NCBI GenBank assembly: GCA_001566295.1
Contig: KQ964269.1
Coordinates: forward strand, 1-64,000
DNA: 64,000 nucleotides
DNA from: Microdochium bolleyi
Taxonomy: Eukaryota; Ascomycota; Sordariomycetes; Xylariales; Microdochiaceae
Reading direction: 5' to 3'
Shown: piece after piece, positions 11,846 through 23,743 of the stretch
How the letters are laid out: every line of letters begins with the position of its first letter
How positions within the stretch are numbered: the first letter of the stretch is position 1
The notes under the pieces: generated by a model
Databases searched by the model: none
Seen by the model: the letters and a program-made list of their open reading frames with translations, nothing else
What the model was told of the DNA's origin: nothing
Made by a program: the position numbers and the translations under genes

Positions 11846-12484
11846 ACGTGAAGCCCAGACAGGGTGGTCTGGCAGGGTCAGGAGCGGAATGTACATGGCG
11901 AAGAGCGGCGGCTGGAGTCTGTATTGTGGTCGCGTCATTGTTTGGTTGTGGGCTGCAGGCGTTCATCCTTCCAGAGAAGGAAATGCATATGAGAGCATCG
12001 GTCATTGAGATTGGATGACAGGAGTTTTGTATCACGACTTTGGGTTTAGCAAGGTTAGCATGGCGTTACTGGGCATTGGAAAACTGCTTGTATTGAGTTC
12101 GTGAGCCTGGAATGGACAACAATTTTGAACTGCACGCATAATAACACCTGAGTGCAAATATGAGAAAATGTGTTATAGTCTGAGCTCTTGTCGGAAAGTT
12201 ACTGTCTTTGGCAGAGGGTGATGGCCAAGTGAGGCTTCAGAGGGCCTATGAACAATTCAGCTTCAGTCTTCAATCCTGGTTGCGGTTAGAGTCGCAAGCA
12301 AGTGTCGTTTTGGTGGGGCAGCTGGCTGGCTATTGGCTGCGCTGTTGAAAGTGGAACGAAGCTCGACGTGCCATTTGGACGGTTTCTGTACGACCAAGCT
12401 CTCACCAGCCGCACCTACACAGTCTCTTGCCACGACACCAACACGAAAGAAACGCATAGAGCCACACAGCAACCTCTATCCATT
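11846..12484. other. Intergenic region upstream of the Y14 gene
   Basis: It holds the 3' end of the coiled-coil gene and the promoter/leader of Y14. It is moderately AT-rich around 12020-12180. No other element was recognised. Confidence 0.55.
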
Positions 12485-13112
12485 ATGGCGGACGACAACA
12501 CCATGGAAATCGACGAGCCCGGATCGCCCAGCAACACGACCGAGCAGCAGCAGCAGCAAGGTGGCAGTGGCGCAACAGAGGCCAATGTCGGCGACATGCA
12601 GACGCGCGCAAAGGCGACGGCGGTACGGTCAATCGAGGGCTGGATCATCATGGTGACCAATGTCCACGAGGAGGCCGACGAGGAGGCGGTGCACGACAAG
12701 TTTGCGGACTTTGGCGAGATCAAGAATCTGCACCTCAATCTGGACCGGCGGAGTGGTTACGTCAAGGTAAGAGGCCGGTGCAGAGGAACGCGATATAGAG
12801 AGCGCTTGGGAGGCGGGGTCTTGAGTTTACTGACGTTTCCGTCCTCGCGTGTGATGACTGTAGGGCTACGCACTGATTGAGTACCCGACACTACAAGAGG
12901 CGCGCGCGGCGATCGACGGCGCGGACCAGACCAAGCTGCTCGACCAGACGATCAACGTCGACTTTGCTTTCGTGCGGCCGCCGCCAGGCAAAGGCGGGAA
13001 CAACAACGGCAATAGCAAGGCCGGCGGCCGGCAATCGCACCGCGGTGGCAGGAGCGGGAGGAGTCGCAGCCGGAGCCCGGATGTGAGCAAGGACCGGGAC
13101 GACGAGGCTTGA
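12485..13112 (+). CDS. Y14: Exon-junction-complex RNA-binding protein Y14 (RBM8A family)
   Basis: Two exons (12485-12766 and 12864-13112) give 176 residues. A Gln/Gly-rich acidic N-terminus precedes one RRM. Its first strand reads Gly-Trp-Ile-Ile-Met-Val-Thr-Asn-Val-His-Glu-Glu-Ala, followed by Lys-Phe-Ala-Asp-Phe-Gly-Glu-Ile-Lys-Asn-Leu-His-Leu-Asn-Leu-Asp-Arg-Arg. RNP1 is Gly-Tyr-Val-Lys-Gly-Tyr-Ala-Leu-Ile-Glu-Tyr. The tail is rich in Arg, Ser and Gly. This is a very close match to Y14, which binds Mago through its RRM and is deposited on spliced mRNA in the nucleus. The 97-bp intron lies inside RNP1 between Lys and Gly. No Mago gene is in the window. Confidence 0.93.
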
Positions 13113-14160
13113 ACTTCCAACGGCGAAGATCGATGACCTTGGAATTCGCCCGCAGGAAAAAGGAAATCGAATTGGTGGTTCGGATAGCGAAGACGCTCGA
13201 GCGCAGGGCGTCACCTCCCACGCCCAAGTTGTGCTCACGTAGAGGGATCAGGCTAGACGACCTGGCGTTGGCCGACGTGTCGCCAGAACAATTGAGACAT
13301 GTCGGCGCACGAGCTTCATCTGCTTCGGTAAGGAGACCTCTATGTTCTGTACCTGTGTTGGTTGGAATCCAAGCTGACAAGTCCCGAACACAGATGTGCA
13401 TTGTGCATGCAAATATGGTGATGCCGAGCCCTCGTCGCACTATAGACGTGTCTTGTGTGACCGATTTCGACATGAAGTCGGATGCATTCCGCTGTGATAG
13501 TCCGGTGCGCCGTGATGGAGACATGCGACACGGTATATTTCCTTCTACGCAAACGCGTGTCCCCAGTGAGAACGGCATGTCATTATACAGCTTGAGAAGC
13601 AGGGCGCCTTGAAAGGCAACTATGACGCCTTCTTGGGGGCATGGCATGCTCTCGTTGATCATGTCTTTGGAGGCCGGGCACGATTGTGCGTGGTTCGAGC
13701 ATTATGAAGCAGCTTCTCAACAAGAAGACCCCCCCAGTTATGACAGATGTCGCATCGCTCCCCGCCTGTCTCGCCTCCTGGCCCAGGTCGTAATTCATAT
13801 CTTGAATGGGTTGTCCGTAGGCATTAATATCGACTGACTCCTGCTCGGTCTTCGCCCTTGCAGCACGTAGTCGACACAATACACAAAGTACATCCATGCC
13901 TGTGCATCGCAGCGAACGTATAGATTGTCTAGTAATTGAGCAACTCTGTGAGAGATGGCGTGAAGCGTCAAGATACGTACACGGGTGGCTCTGAGCTCCA
14001 AAAATAGCCTGTGACGTCGGTGCCTGGACGGAGCAAAGTCAATAGAGGAGCCGCATCGAAGCAACAGGGGCAAGTGGGACACTTTTCAGGGTCCTCCCAA
14101 CCACAACCGCCAAACCTCTTCAAGCTTCTCCCATCTCCGTCACTGCACATGGCTTGAAGC
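13113..14160. other. Intergenic region between Y14 and pfa4
   Basis: About 1.05 kb without a supported gene. Open frames on both strands (for example plus-strand 13109-13612) have no family resemblance. The last 150 bp are CT-rich, as expected for a fungal leader. Confidence 0.5.
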
Positions 14161-15774
14161 ATGGCCATCCTCGTCGGCAACAACCTGCCTGTGGTGCAGC
14201 GCCTCGCGATCCCCGCCGTGTGCCTTCTCATCGCCTTCCTCGCCTACACATCACAATGGCTGTACGCCACCTCGCCCCAGCTCTCCCCGGGCCCGCTCAC
14301 CACCCGTGAGACCTACATCTTCAACACGCTGCTCGCCTGCCTCTGGTGGACATACTTTCGCGCCTGCACCGTCGACCCGGGCAGGTATGTCTTTCCCCCA
14401 GCCAAGAAGACCGACTCTCCCGCGCGGCTCCCGACCACAGCGACCTCGGACGGCCGCGAGCGGCACTGCAAGAAGTGCGCCGCGCCCAAGCCCCCACGAG
14501 CGCACCATTGCAGGACCTGCAAGCGCTGCGTCCCGCGGATGGACCACCACTGCCCCTGGACGGGCAACTGCGTCTCCCTCCAGACCTTCCCGCACTTCCT
14601 GCGCTTCCTCGTCTTCACAAACATCAGCCTCTGGACACACCTCTACTTTGTCTGGCGCCGCTTCTACGGCCTCTACGAGCTGCGCAACATGCCCTCCTAC
14701 CTGGGGCCTACGCTGCCGCAGATGGCCTTCCTCACCATGCACGGCTTCGTCGGCGGCATGACCAGCCTCGCGCTGGGGATCCTGCTCATCACGACCGTCA
14801 AGGGCTGGCTCTTCAACACGACCATGATCGAGGGCTGGGAGATTGAGCGGCACGAGTCGGTCCTCGAGCGGCGCTACGCGAGCAGTGGGAGCGGCGACGG
14901 CGGAGGCGGAGACGACGGCTGGTGGCGCAGCGGCGAGAGGGCACCTGGAGGCGACGCGGCCGCAGCTCACCTCGCCCTCGACCCTGTTGAGTTCCCTTAC
15001 GACATTGGCTTCTTCTCCAACATGGCGCAGGCCATGGGCACGCGCAACGTCCTGCTGTGGTTCTTCCCGCTGGCCGGCGGACCCCGGGTCGCGCCGTACC
15101 CCGCCGACACGAAGAGCGACGAGGAGCGAAAGACCAAGGCGGCATCAGCAGCAGTGGACACGACGGGCTGGGACTACGAGGAGAACGACCTCAACGACAC
15201 CCGCGGCATGTGGCCGCCCGCGGACCCGGAGCGGATCCGCCACGCCAAGGCCTGGAAGCGCCGCGATCTAGGGCAGGAGCTGGCCGAGCAGAAGCGCTAC
15301 GACGACGAGGCCGCGGGCATGACCCCCCAGCAGCGCAAGGAGGCGTTCCGGCTGCGCCAGGAGCGCGACTACCAGCGCTGGACCGGCTGGGGAGGAAGTG
15401 GCGGGGACGGGCTCACGCGCTCCGGGATACTGGGCGAGCTTGAGGAGCTCCCCACAGGCCAAGGCGGCGGAGAATCTCGGTATACTGCGGCGGGCGCCGC
15501 CCGACGCGTCGTGGTCGACGAGGGCAAATCCGGCTGGGTCAACGCCGACGGCGAGCACCTCGGGGACTATGGCGTCGACGAGGACGCCGAGTTCGATGAC
15601 GGGGATGTCGACTTCGACGTGGCACAGGTCTACGAAGACGACGAACTTGCCGCTGATGAGCACGACGCGATCCTCGTGCCCAGCACGGGTGAAGTAGAAG
15701 GCGGCTACGAAGACGAGGATGTGCCGATCGCGGAGCTGATGCGCCGGCGGAGACACGGCGGGAGCAATCACTAA
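14161..15774 (+). CDS. pfa4: ER palmitoyltransferase PFA4 (DHHC family)
   Basis: An intronless gene of 537 residues. Transmembrane segments lie at about residues 9-30, 47-65, 148-170 and 190-215. A Val-Asp-Pro-Gly (DPG motif) follows TM2. The zinc-binding cysteine-rich domain at about 101-150 carries Asp128-His-His-Cys131, where the Cys forms the acyl-enzyme. Thr-Thr-Met-Ile-Glu follows TM4 in the position of the TTxE motif. This order is that of protein S-acyltransferases. The N-terminal sequence and CRD match Pfa4, which in yeast palmitoylates chitin synthase Chs3 in the ER. The C-terminal half (about 240-537) is hydrophilic and acidic with Gly-rich insertions, longer than in yeast Pfa4, as is common in filamentous fungi. 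Confidence 0.92.
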   Translation: MAILVGNNLPVVQRLAIPAVCLLIAFLAYTSQWLYATSPQLSPGPLTTRETYIFNTLLACLWWTYFRACTVDPGRYVFPPAKKTDSPARLPTTATSDGRERHCKKCAAPKPPRAHHCRTCKRCVPRMDHHCPWTGNCVSLQTFPHFLRFLVFTNISLWTHLYFVWRRFYGLYELRNMPSYLGPTLPQMAFLTMHGFVGGMTSLALGILLITTVKGWLFNTTMIEGWEIERHESVLERRYASSGSGDGGGGDDGWWRSGERAPGGDAAAAHLALDPVEFPYDIGFFSNMAQAMGTRNVLLWFFPLAGGPRVAPYPADTKSDEERKTKAASAAVDTTGWDYEENDLNDTRGMWPPADPERIRHAKAWKRRDLGQELAEQKRYDDEAAGMTPQQRKEAFRLRQERDYQRWTGWGGSGGDGLTRSGILGELEELPTGQGGGESRYTAAGAARRVVVDEGKSGWVNADGEHLGDYGVDEDAEFDDGDVDFDVAQVYEDDELAADEHDAILVPSTGEVEGGYEDEDVPIAELMRRRRHGGSNH

Positions 15775-16128
15775 TTGACAGACTCGGATGCTCTGGTTAA
15801 AGTCAAGATATGTATGTAGATATGTCTAAAGCGCATATATCACACTTTTCTCAAACTGCCTTGTCGTCCTCCGTGGGTTCTTGGTCTCGCTTGAATCGTG
15901 AAGAAGCTGTAGAGTAGCAACACTCTGAAACAGAAAAAGGAGATGCCAAGGGCCAAGTCAATAAAGAAATCTTCTTCTAGATCCTCTGAAAACACAAATG
16001 GAACCCTGTGCTCTACTGCCACTTTCCGTCCTGGTCGCATGCACGTTCATTCCTGCCTGCCGTAGGCATAGCACTGCGTCTCTGCGAGATCATGAAAGGG
16101 ACCAATTCAGGTCCACGACTTCAGATGT
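15775..16128. other. Convergent 3' region between pfa4 and myo1
   Basis: A 354-bp stretch where two genes converge. It should contain both 3' ends; no further feature was seen. Confidence 0.6.
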
Positions 16129-19100
16129 CTACCAATCATCATCATCCGCCTTCTTGGCAGACATGGCGCTCTGCCGTGCCTTGAGGGCATCAGCTAGCGA
16201 TCCCGCCAAGCTGGGAGTCGGGGTATTACTGCGGCTGCTGTCCGAACCGTTGGCGGCAAGACTGTAGCCAGAGTCGCGAGGTTGCGGGGCTGCTCCGGGC
16301 CGCTTGTTGCCAGGAACGGGACGCTTTGCAGGAGGCTGGGGAGCTGCAGGTTTCGCACGACCATTGGGTGGTGGCGGCGGCGCACGCGAGGTAGCCGCTG
16401 GCGGCGGTGGCGGCGCCTGCTCCTCAACGTACGCTGCCGGCACCCAAGCCTGGCCAGCACTGTTCTTGGCCAGCCACCATCCTGTACGAAGCTCAAATTA
16501 GTGAAAGCTCAGCCAATTTCGTCAAGGGACAAGTTCGGCTTACCGTTGTTCTCCTTTTGCACGATCTCTACGATGTCGCCCGCCCTGACCGTAAGCTCGT
16601 TGTCTCGTTGACCAGCGAAGTCATAGAGAACCTTTGCGGTGGGCTTTGCAGCTGCAGCTGCAGCGGGAGCTGCAGCAGGAGGTGGAGGAGGCGGAGGAGC
16701 TCTTGTAGAGCCGGAGTTCTGGTTGCGAGTGTGAGAGGGCAGAGTGGTTGTTGCTGCAGGAGTGCTCACTGCCGCAGGAGTTGGCACGGGACGTGACATC
16801 GTTTGCGCAGCTGGAGCCGGGCGCTTGGCAGCAGCGCGGTTGCCCGTAAGTCTCGACGGTCGGCCGTTTGGACCGCCAGGCTTGATGAGTTTGCCACGCG
16901 TGATGGGTCGAGGCGGTACGGGTTTACCCTTCGGTGTAGGCCTGGAACCAGAAGAAGGCGGCTCGCCAGGCTGCGTGTGGATTGCACCACTCTTGTAGAA
17001 ATCCACTGCCTGTGGGGAATCCTTGAGAACCTTGACGAGCTGCATCTTGCCGGGCTTCTTGGCGTACTCGATGCTCTCGCTGATCTTGAGACTGAAACCG
17101 CCAGGCATGACTCTTTGCATCTGGGTAAAGAGCTCGGTCTTGAACACGCAAGTCAAGAGCGGATCAGGCTCTTGCGGTGAGCCGATGCCCAGAGAGAACC
17201 AGTCGTCCCGGCATGTTGATGTCCCGATGAACTTGATGGCTCCCAGCGGGACGGATTTCTCAACCAGAATCTGCGCCTGCCCGCCAGCCAGAGCTTGTGC
17301 TACAACGTAAAACTTGCTGTTGGTGACGACCAAGATTCGAGGGCTGAGCTTGCTGGACCGACCAAACTTTGCCTCTAGTATCTCACCACGGCAGGAGAAT
17401 AGGACCTTCTCGTTGTTGGACATCTGGATCGCTCCGCGAATCATCGAGCCAGGGCCTGTGCTCGCATTAAGACCGATATAGTCACCAAGAAAACGACGAG
17501 AGCCCAGCAAGCTCATACGCCTTCTCTCCTTTCGACCTCCCAAGACCTGGTGGCCTTGGTCACGGAGCTGAAGGTACTCGGCGCCAACGCGCTTCTTGCG
17601 CCAGAATCGCTGGATCCGGGTGGCGGACTCGGATCTGTACGCCAGATATGCGCGCCACATTCTCTGAATGCGAATGGCCATGTTATGCCAGTATCGGTCG
17701 CGCATGGTCTCGAGGGCGAAGAGAGTCTCAGGAGACTTGATGAAGGCTTTGGTAGTACCCAGCTGCCATTCCTCCTTCGGAATACTAGTATCCTTCAAGA
17801 TCTGCTTCACGGCCGCTTCTTCCGTCCCATTCCAAGTATACTCGCCGGCGTATGATGTCTCCGGAGACAGGAGGAAGAAGCGCTCCACAAATTTTTCAAA
17901 GGATTGACGGTAGGCAAATCCTGCACGGCGGATGCGCACGTTCTCTTGCAGACCAAGGTACTTGATCTGATGAAGAACGTTGGGGACGTTATACTCGGTG
18001 GGCGACTTGTTCTCGTTTGGTTTGATCGTTCTGATGTATGATGGCTGGCATTTCATCAGTGTCTCGACGAGAGCATTTGCAGAAGTCCTGATCCGGTCGC
18101 CCGCAGTCGGCGGCAGCTTGCGGTTGTCCTGGTCAACCTGATGTGGGAAGATGGTGTGCACGAAGCGGTTTTGACTCTGCTGGAAGAGGTTTTGCACACC
18201 CTTGAGGAGAGCGTCTTTGTTCTTGTCGGTGATGCCTTCTACTGTGTAACTGACATCACCGGCATAGTGCTTGATGATGAAACTACCCTGCCGTGGTGTC
18301 AGGTGAGCATTCGACATGCCATTGACCGTCTGCATGAAGGTGCGGTCGCAAGCCGCAGGATCCGCGTGCGCGGTCTTGGTAGCATCCTTGAGGGCCGAAA
18401 AAACACCGACAGGTCGGATTTGCTCGATAAGGTCGCAAACAATCTTGTTGTCGAAGTACTTGATAGGAGTCCACTGAATCTGCTCGCGGGCGTACTCCTC
18501 TTGCTCGGCCTTGAGTGTCAGCTGGATGAAGATTTGCTGAAGCTTCTCATTGACATAATTGATACACAGCTGCTCAAAGCTGTTCTTCTCAAAGATTTCG
18601 AATCCATAGATATCGAGAATGCCAATATTGTTAGCCGTCGGCTGCCGTGCCTTCAGTGACTGGTTGATTCTTTGGACGATCCAGTCGAACAAGTTATAGT
18701 AGATAGCCATGGCGAGCGCATCCCTGGTGGCAGTAGCTTGGGCGACATTGGTCGTGGACTCGATGACTTCGCCGCTCCTTGGTGTCAGAATGCGGATGGT
18801 GATGGCCTTGACAAGGTCCGCGGGTGTGACTTCGAGAAGATAGGCGAGGAAGTCGATGACAGACTGATCACCAACTGCGGCATAACCGTCATCACCTTCC
18901 ACGAAATGGACATTGCCCGTCCATAGGATCGCGGCAAGCATCCGGAAGACGTCATCCTGCTCGGCTTGTGATAAGCCAATGACTTTCATGGCGTTCAATG
19001 TATCGCGGAACTCGGCCACGTCATCGATGCCGTCGACGTTGAAGCACTTGGACTTGCTGAGATAAGCGTATGTCTCAGGTTGTTGGATACCAAACGTGGT

Positions 19101-19935
19101 GCGGTAGTTTTCCGGGGCTGCTTTGGCGAACTGGTAGAAGATGTGGAAATTCCGCTCGTTCATAATCTGACCGACGACTCGTGTCTTCTCCAGCAGGTAA
19201 TTCGTGATGTCGGCTCCGACTGGTTCGCCGTTGGTGTTGAAGTGGATCTGTAGGTACTTGCCGAACCGCGAGGAGTTGTTGTTGCGCAAGGTCTTTGCGT
19301 TACCGAAAGACTCGAGAAGAGGGTTGGTTGCCAGTACCATGTCCTTGATCTGCTTGATCTCCCCACTCTCGCCTCCAGACACGTTGGCGATATACTGCAT
19401 TATACGCTTCGCAGCCTCGGTCTTGCCAGCGCCCGACTCGCCGGAAATGATGACGCATTGGTTCTCCTTGTACGCTTTCATGTTGTAGTATGACGACTCG
19501 GCAATGGCAAAGACGTGCGGGGGCATTTCGAGACGGTTTTTGCCCTTGTAGGAGTCGAGAACATCGTCGGTATAGATGCCGAGGTCGCGAAAAGGGTTGA
19601 CAGAGACGAGCACATGGCCGATATATGTGTAGATCTCGCGACCCTCGAAGCGCTTCTTGAGGTTCTCGTTGATGGCCTCGTTGGAGACTTTGCTGAGCAA
19701 CGTCAGATCTGAGACGCCAATCTCCTTCTTCTTTGTCGTCTCGAAGGTCGCCTTCTTTGGTTTGGCGCCCGCGCCTGCTTGAGCAGCCGCGCCACCCGGT
19801 CGCCCTCCACCAGATTTGTCTTTGGGTCGCCGACTGATTCCCTGTTGCGCATCGTGGTTAGACAAGAGTCTGCGAGCTTCCCTCGGCGCTCTGAGGGTAC
19901 GATTAAAGGCGCCACAGAGGAGCGCTGCTTACCAT
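16129..19935 (-). CDS. myo1: Class I myosin (myosin-1 / MyoA)
   Basis: Three exons: 19935-19933 (only the ATG), 19841-16544 and 16481-16129, giving 1,217 residues. Introns are 91 and 62 bp. The motor domain has the P-loop Gly-Glu-Ser-Gly-Ala-Gly-Lys-Thr at about 135-142. Two IQ motifs lie near 722-760, a basic TH1 lipid-binding tail at about 770-960 and a Pro-rich TH2 stretch at 980-1065. An SH3 domain follows at about 1069-1122, split by the last intron, then a proline-rich segment and a C-terminal acidic Asp-Asp-Asp-Asp-Trp. This is the standard order of fungal class I myosins, which bind actin, activate Arp2/3 through the acidic tail and work in endocytosis and polarised hyphal growth. The start was chosen because Gly-Ile-Ser-Arg-Arg-Pro-Lys-Asp-Lys follows an acceptor at 19842 and an ATG/GTAAGC sits just upstream. 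Confidence 0.95.
19933..19935 (-). other. myo1: Start-codon-only first coding exon of myo1
   Basis: The coding part of this exon is exactly ATG, followed immediately by GTAAGC; the reading frame resumes with GGA after the CAG at 19844-19842. The next open frame has no in-frame ATG before the conserved N-terminal residues, which forces this join. Confidence 0.8.
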
Positions 19936-22900
19936 GCTGGGCAACGAGGCGGGCTCCTAGTCCTGGCGATCTGCTTATTGCCGGAGTTGAGCTGCTATGA
20001 GGCTGCCTGATGGGCGAGCAGTGTTGTTGCGGCACGGGACGAGCTTGGAGGTGCGATCGGTGCCAATCGGTCGCGAAGCTGGCCTTTCCTCCAGCGGGTG
20101 TCAACAAAGCGACGTTCGAGGTCTTGCGGCTGTGATTGTCAAGGCCGCAGCCGTGGAGGTTTCCCAGATCAATGGCGTGGAGGGGTTTAGGGGGGGGGAT
20201 TTCGAGGTTCAAGACATGCGCTAAGTTGAGTCGCCTTGCTGGAGCACTTGAGCCAGGCGCTCCCCGGCCGTCAGTGAGTGGTTGGAGAAGGCGGGCCCAG
20301 CCCAGCCAGCGCCTGACGGATCCACGGCCCACAGCTGGAGCCTTGAGTCGCCCTGACGCAACCTCGCCAGCTTTGGGCGGCAGGCTGACGTATTGCCGTG
20401 TGGCTGAGTCGCCCAGAGCCGCGACTGAGTGGCGCCACACCCACCTTCGTGCCTGCCTACGTAGGTACGCTAGCATCCTTGGATACCTTGACGCTTTTGT
20501 GTGGCTCAACCGCGATCTGGAAGTCGCTCCTGCCTCCCCATGGAATTCCTGGACAGCACATACGCTATTGTAGGTACGAGCGTGCGTAGAATAGTGCAGC
20601 CCGCGAACGCTTCTGCCAAGACTCAGATGTACACAGTCAAGATAGAATGTGCCTGGAGAGACGATCGACGCGGCACATTCTATCTTGACTAACGCACCAC
20701 ACGCACGGCCCCTTCTCATGCCCACAAGCGTCTCAGCCATTCTACAGGTTTCTCACTTCACAGCCGCACCGCGTTCACCCTCTACCTACTCGAGTATCAA
20801 CGGCTTCCCGATGACGCTCTGCTAGCTGCTCGATCTCGAGCTCCCTCTGCGATGATTGTGCTTCAGTCATCTGAACGTGAAAGCCCGACACCTGGAACGT
20901 ATCGTGACCTTGAAAGTTATCAAAAACACAGCAGGTCCACCAAACACCCTCAGCTCTTGTCGAGATGGAAAATGCACGTACCCTGCCGCATTTCGTCTGC
21001 CCTCTTCAGTCTCACAAGTTGCCTGCTCAAGATGGCACTGACATTTCGTGGAATCTTGAGCAACCACGAGCTGGAGCTCTGCTTGGAACACCTACTCTAC
21101 TTCAACACAATAATATGATTTGAACCACTCGCCCAAGGCTTGTCGTGTCAAATCATCACCCCACGCAAAGCAGTTGAGCACTGAGCAACCGAGCAAGACT
21201 CTTCACCTCCTTCTCACCCTCGGTATCGTCAACACTGGGCTCACTTGTGCGGCCGCAAGAGCAAGATGATGTCAGTGGCTACATACTCGCGTAGCTCGAT
21301 TCAATGAAGGATCCAGGCCTCGTCAGGGTCACGCACGGCAGTGGTCCAAGTGACCGAGTCAATTGCGCAAATGCGTATGCAACAGGATAGAAGTCAGGCA
21401 GTCGCTTCGGACTAGGCTTTGAGACCGCGCTTGAATCGGAAGGTGTCTCGAGCACACGACCCCCAACTCATAGCTCTTCAATGATCGGCAAAGATGGTGC
21501 AGATTCATGTCTGCTTGCCCGATGGACAGCTCCTGTTTCCGGACGATGGGGCACGAGTGCTATTCGACCACTTGTCTTGTCTCGTCTCAAGTCGAAGAGG
21601 GTCGTGTTATGGATGGAGCCTCACACCAGTTAAGGGTCAATCGCCAACGGTTCAGGGGACCACAACTACTCCGTACCCAATTTTGTCGCCAGTCCTGACG
21701 CCACAGATTCTCATCCCAAGAAGCGACCGTAACCGATGCATTTGTTCCCTTCCGCTGCTGCGGGTTCTCACAGTCTCCGGTAATGCCGCAGTGGCTGCTC
21801 AATCTGGCAACAGCCCTCGTCCTTGATGTTTGTGAGGCCCGTTCGGTTTGAGCCAAGGAAGTTGTGCAAATTTGTGCAGTCATGGCGATGTCATTTGTCG
21901 GAGCCAGGACGATCTGAAAGCCCCCTCGAGCCTCGTGGTGCCAGACTACCTTTGCTGTGGCATCAGACGCGCGACGCGTCCAAGTCGTTGACAAGTTGCA
22001 ACACCTGACTCTCCTCAAAGACGAAAACCATTTCTGGACCCGAGGGCGGCAACGCGACAGCTATATACTCGGCCAATCTCGAGCATTCCAGAAAACAAGC
22101 AATGTAGTCTCCCGGCTTGACAGCTCGATCGTACGATTTTTGTCTCTCCGATCGACCCAGAGTGTTTTGGAAATCACGGAGAGAAGCATGGGTTGGTGGC
22201 CTTCACAGCTGGTCGTCCCATATTCTCTACACAACGTTCGATGAGTTGTGCACACGGGGCCTGCCAAGCTCCCACGAACCCCCAGTCGCGTGGTGGTCGC
22301 TCAATTTCCACAAGGCTGACGGTGCTCCGTCGTGGACTCCTGCACAGCATATGCGCCGGAGGACGCTCCTCCTTCGTGTGCCGAATAGCCTTTCCATGGG
22401 CAGAGCCCCTTTGTGCCAGGCTCTCCGGCGCCGTGCTTCAGGACAACCCCAGCCAAGACCGGACCCTTGCCAGCGAGGCCTGGTGCTCCAGTAGCGGGCA
22501 GTCTGATTCGTAGCGTATCGTGGCCCACATGCACAGGCCGGCGAATCCCAGTCATCCAGGAGCCGCCGGCAGGGGCATAGGCGCCAGCCTCAGGGGTCCA
22601 AGTCTTGTGCAAGGTTGTGTCTGATTGGTTGCTGGTTCCCAGCTCCTCGTGGCCATCACGGCGGAAGAGTCCTCTCTCTGGGGCCCGGAGGCATCTTTTC
22701 TATCTTCACGATTTCCCAAACAGAACACCAGGTTATTGCTCATCACCGGCGTGTTTTCCCACTTGTCCCTGCGATCGACGGAGCGTGCTCTTGACGCTGT
22801 ATCTGGTGGTGCCAGCCTGCCGGACCTGCAAGGTTGTGTTATACCAGTAGCCACCTATATTTCCACCAACAGACCCCTGCCGAAACACGCGACAAAACGG

Positions 22901-23743
22901 TCCCTGTCTGAACCCCTTCGACCCCATCAGCCTCATCAGTCCGAGAATCCAATCGACTGTTCGGCTGAAGACATCGCACTGGGCAATCAATACCTAGTGC
23001 GTTCGATCGTGCGCTGCACTTCGGCTCTTCATCCCAAGCTGGGTGCATTTCTTGCGCCTAGTCTTGTCCATCTCCTCCGCACGGCTCCTAGTGTGCCAGC
23101 AACCCCAGCGAAAGAGGCGTTCTGGATTGGCATCACCAAACACTTATTCCTGGATCTGCCCGGAGGCCGTTTGTCCCTGGCCGAGTGTAGCAACGGTTTC
23201 ACCAGGAGCCCTCGACCGCGCCGGCAACCAGCCCTGCTTTGCTTCGGATCACGGGTGGGTGGCGCCAAGGGGCTCTCCATCTGAACGGCTCCGTGAAGTG
23301 GCACCCCAGCCCGGGATCGCCTCTATCCACCTGCAACCCTGGCCAGGGGAGTCGCTGTTTGCGAACTGCTGCCGGCTTCTTTTATCATACGGTACAACCC
23401 GCCCCAGCCTGCATTCTTCTCCCTTCTTTATCTCATTGCTGGGCGATCGAGACGTACCAGCTCACCGTCTCTCTCTCTTTTCCCTCCTCATTCCCTCTCG
23501 GGTTGTCCCGACTTCACTTCCACGACTGCTGGCCTCGGTCACTCTTTTTGACGCCCTTGATATTATTTGTTATGTTCGCATCGTGGCCCACAACCTAATA
23601 ATCGAACTCGAGAAGTCCAGCTAGGATCGGGAGTGTCTTTGCGCGCAAGGATCACATCAACTCAGTCGTTTCCTCCTGTCCAATTCTTACCGATTTCGAA
23701 CTCTGTCGCCGGTCGACTCCTAATACCTCACAACGCCAACACG
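19936..23743. other. Large divergent intergenic region between myo1 and noxA
   Basis: At 3.8 kb this is the longest gap in the window. It must hold both promoters and leaders. It includes a perfect inverted repeat at 20635-20690, a 10-bp palindrome at 20456-20465, and a pyrimidine-rich tract at about 23400-23530 just upstream of noxA. Open frames such as plus-strand 22625-23284 have no family resemblance. I saw no transposon coding remains. Confidence 0.55.
20635..20690. repeat. Perfect 19-bp inverted repeat with 18-nt loop
   Basis: The left arm 20635-20653 reads AGTCAAGATAGAATGTGCC; its exact reverse complement occupies 20672-20690. The 18-nt spacer is 20654-20671. Pairing stops at both outer and inner borders. 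It could fold as a cruciform or RNA hairpin. Confidence 0.92.

Noticed and set aside
13109..13612. Possible small gene downstream of Y14
   Set aside because: The frame begins inside the Y14 terminus, and composition and motifs give no support. More likely the 3' untranslated region.
19703..20740. Minus-strand open frame of 345 codons overlapping the myo1 start
   Set aside because: It runs through the myo1 leader and intron in a frame different from the motor domain, has low-complexity Arg/Ala/Ser composition and no family resemblance. The myo1 model explains the region.
22625..23284. Plus-strand frame of about 219 codons upstream of noxA
   Set aside because: No recognisable motif, and located in the pyrimidine-rich leader zone of noxA.
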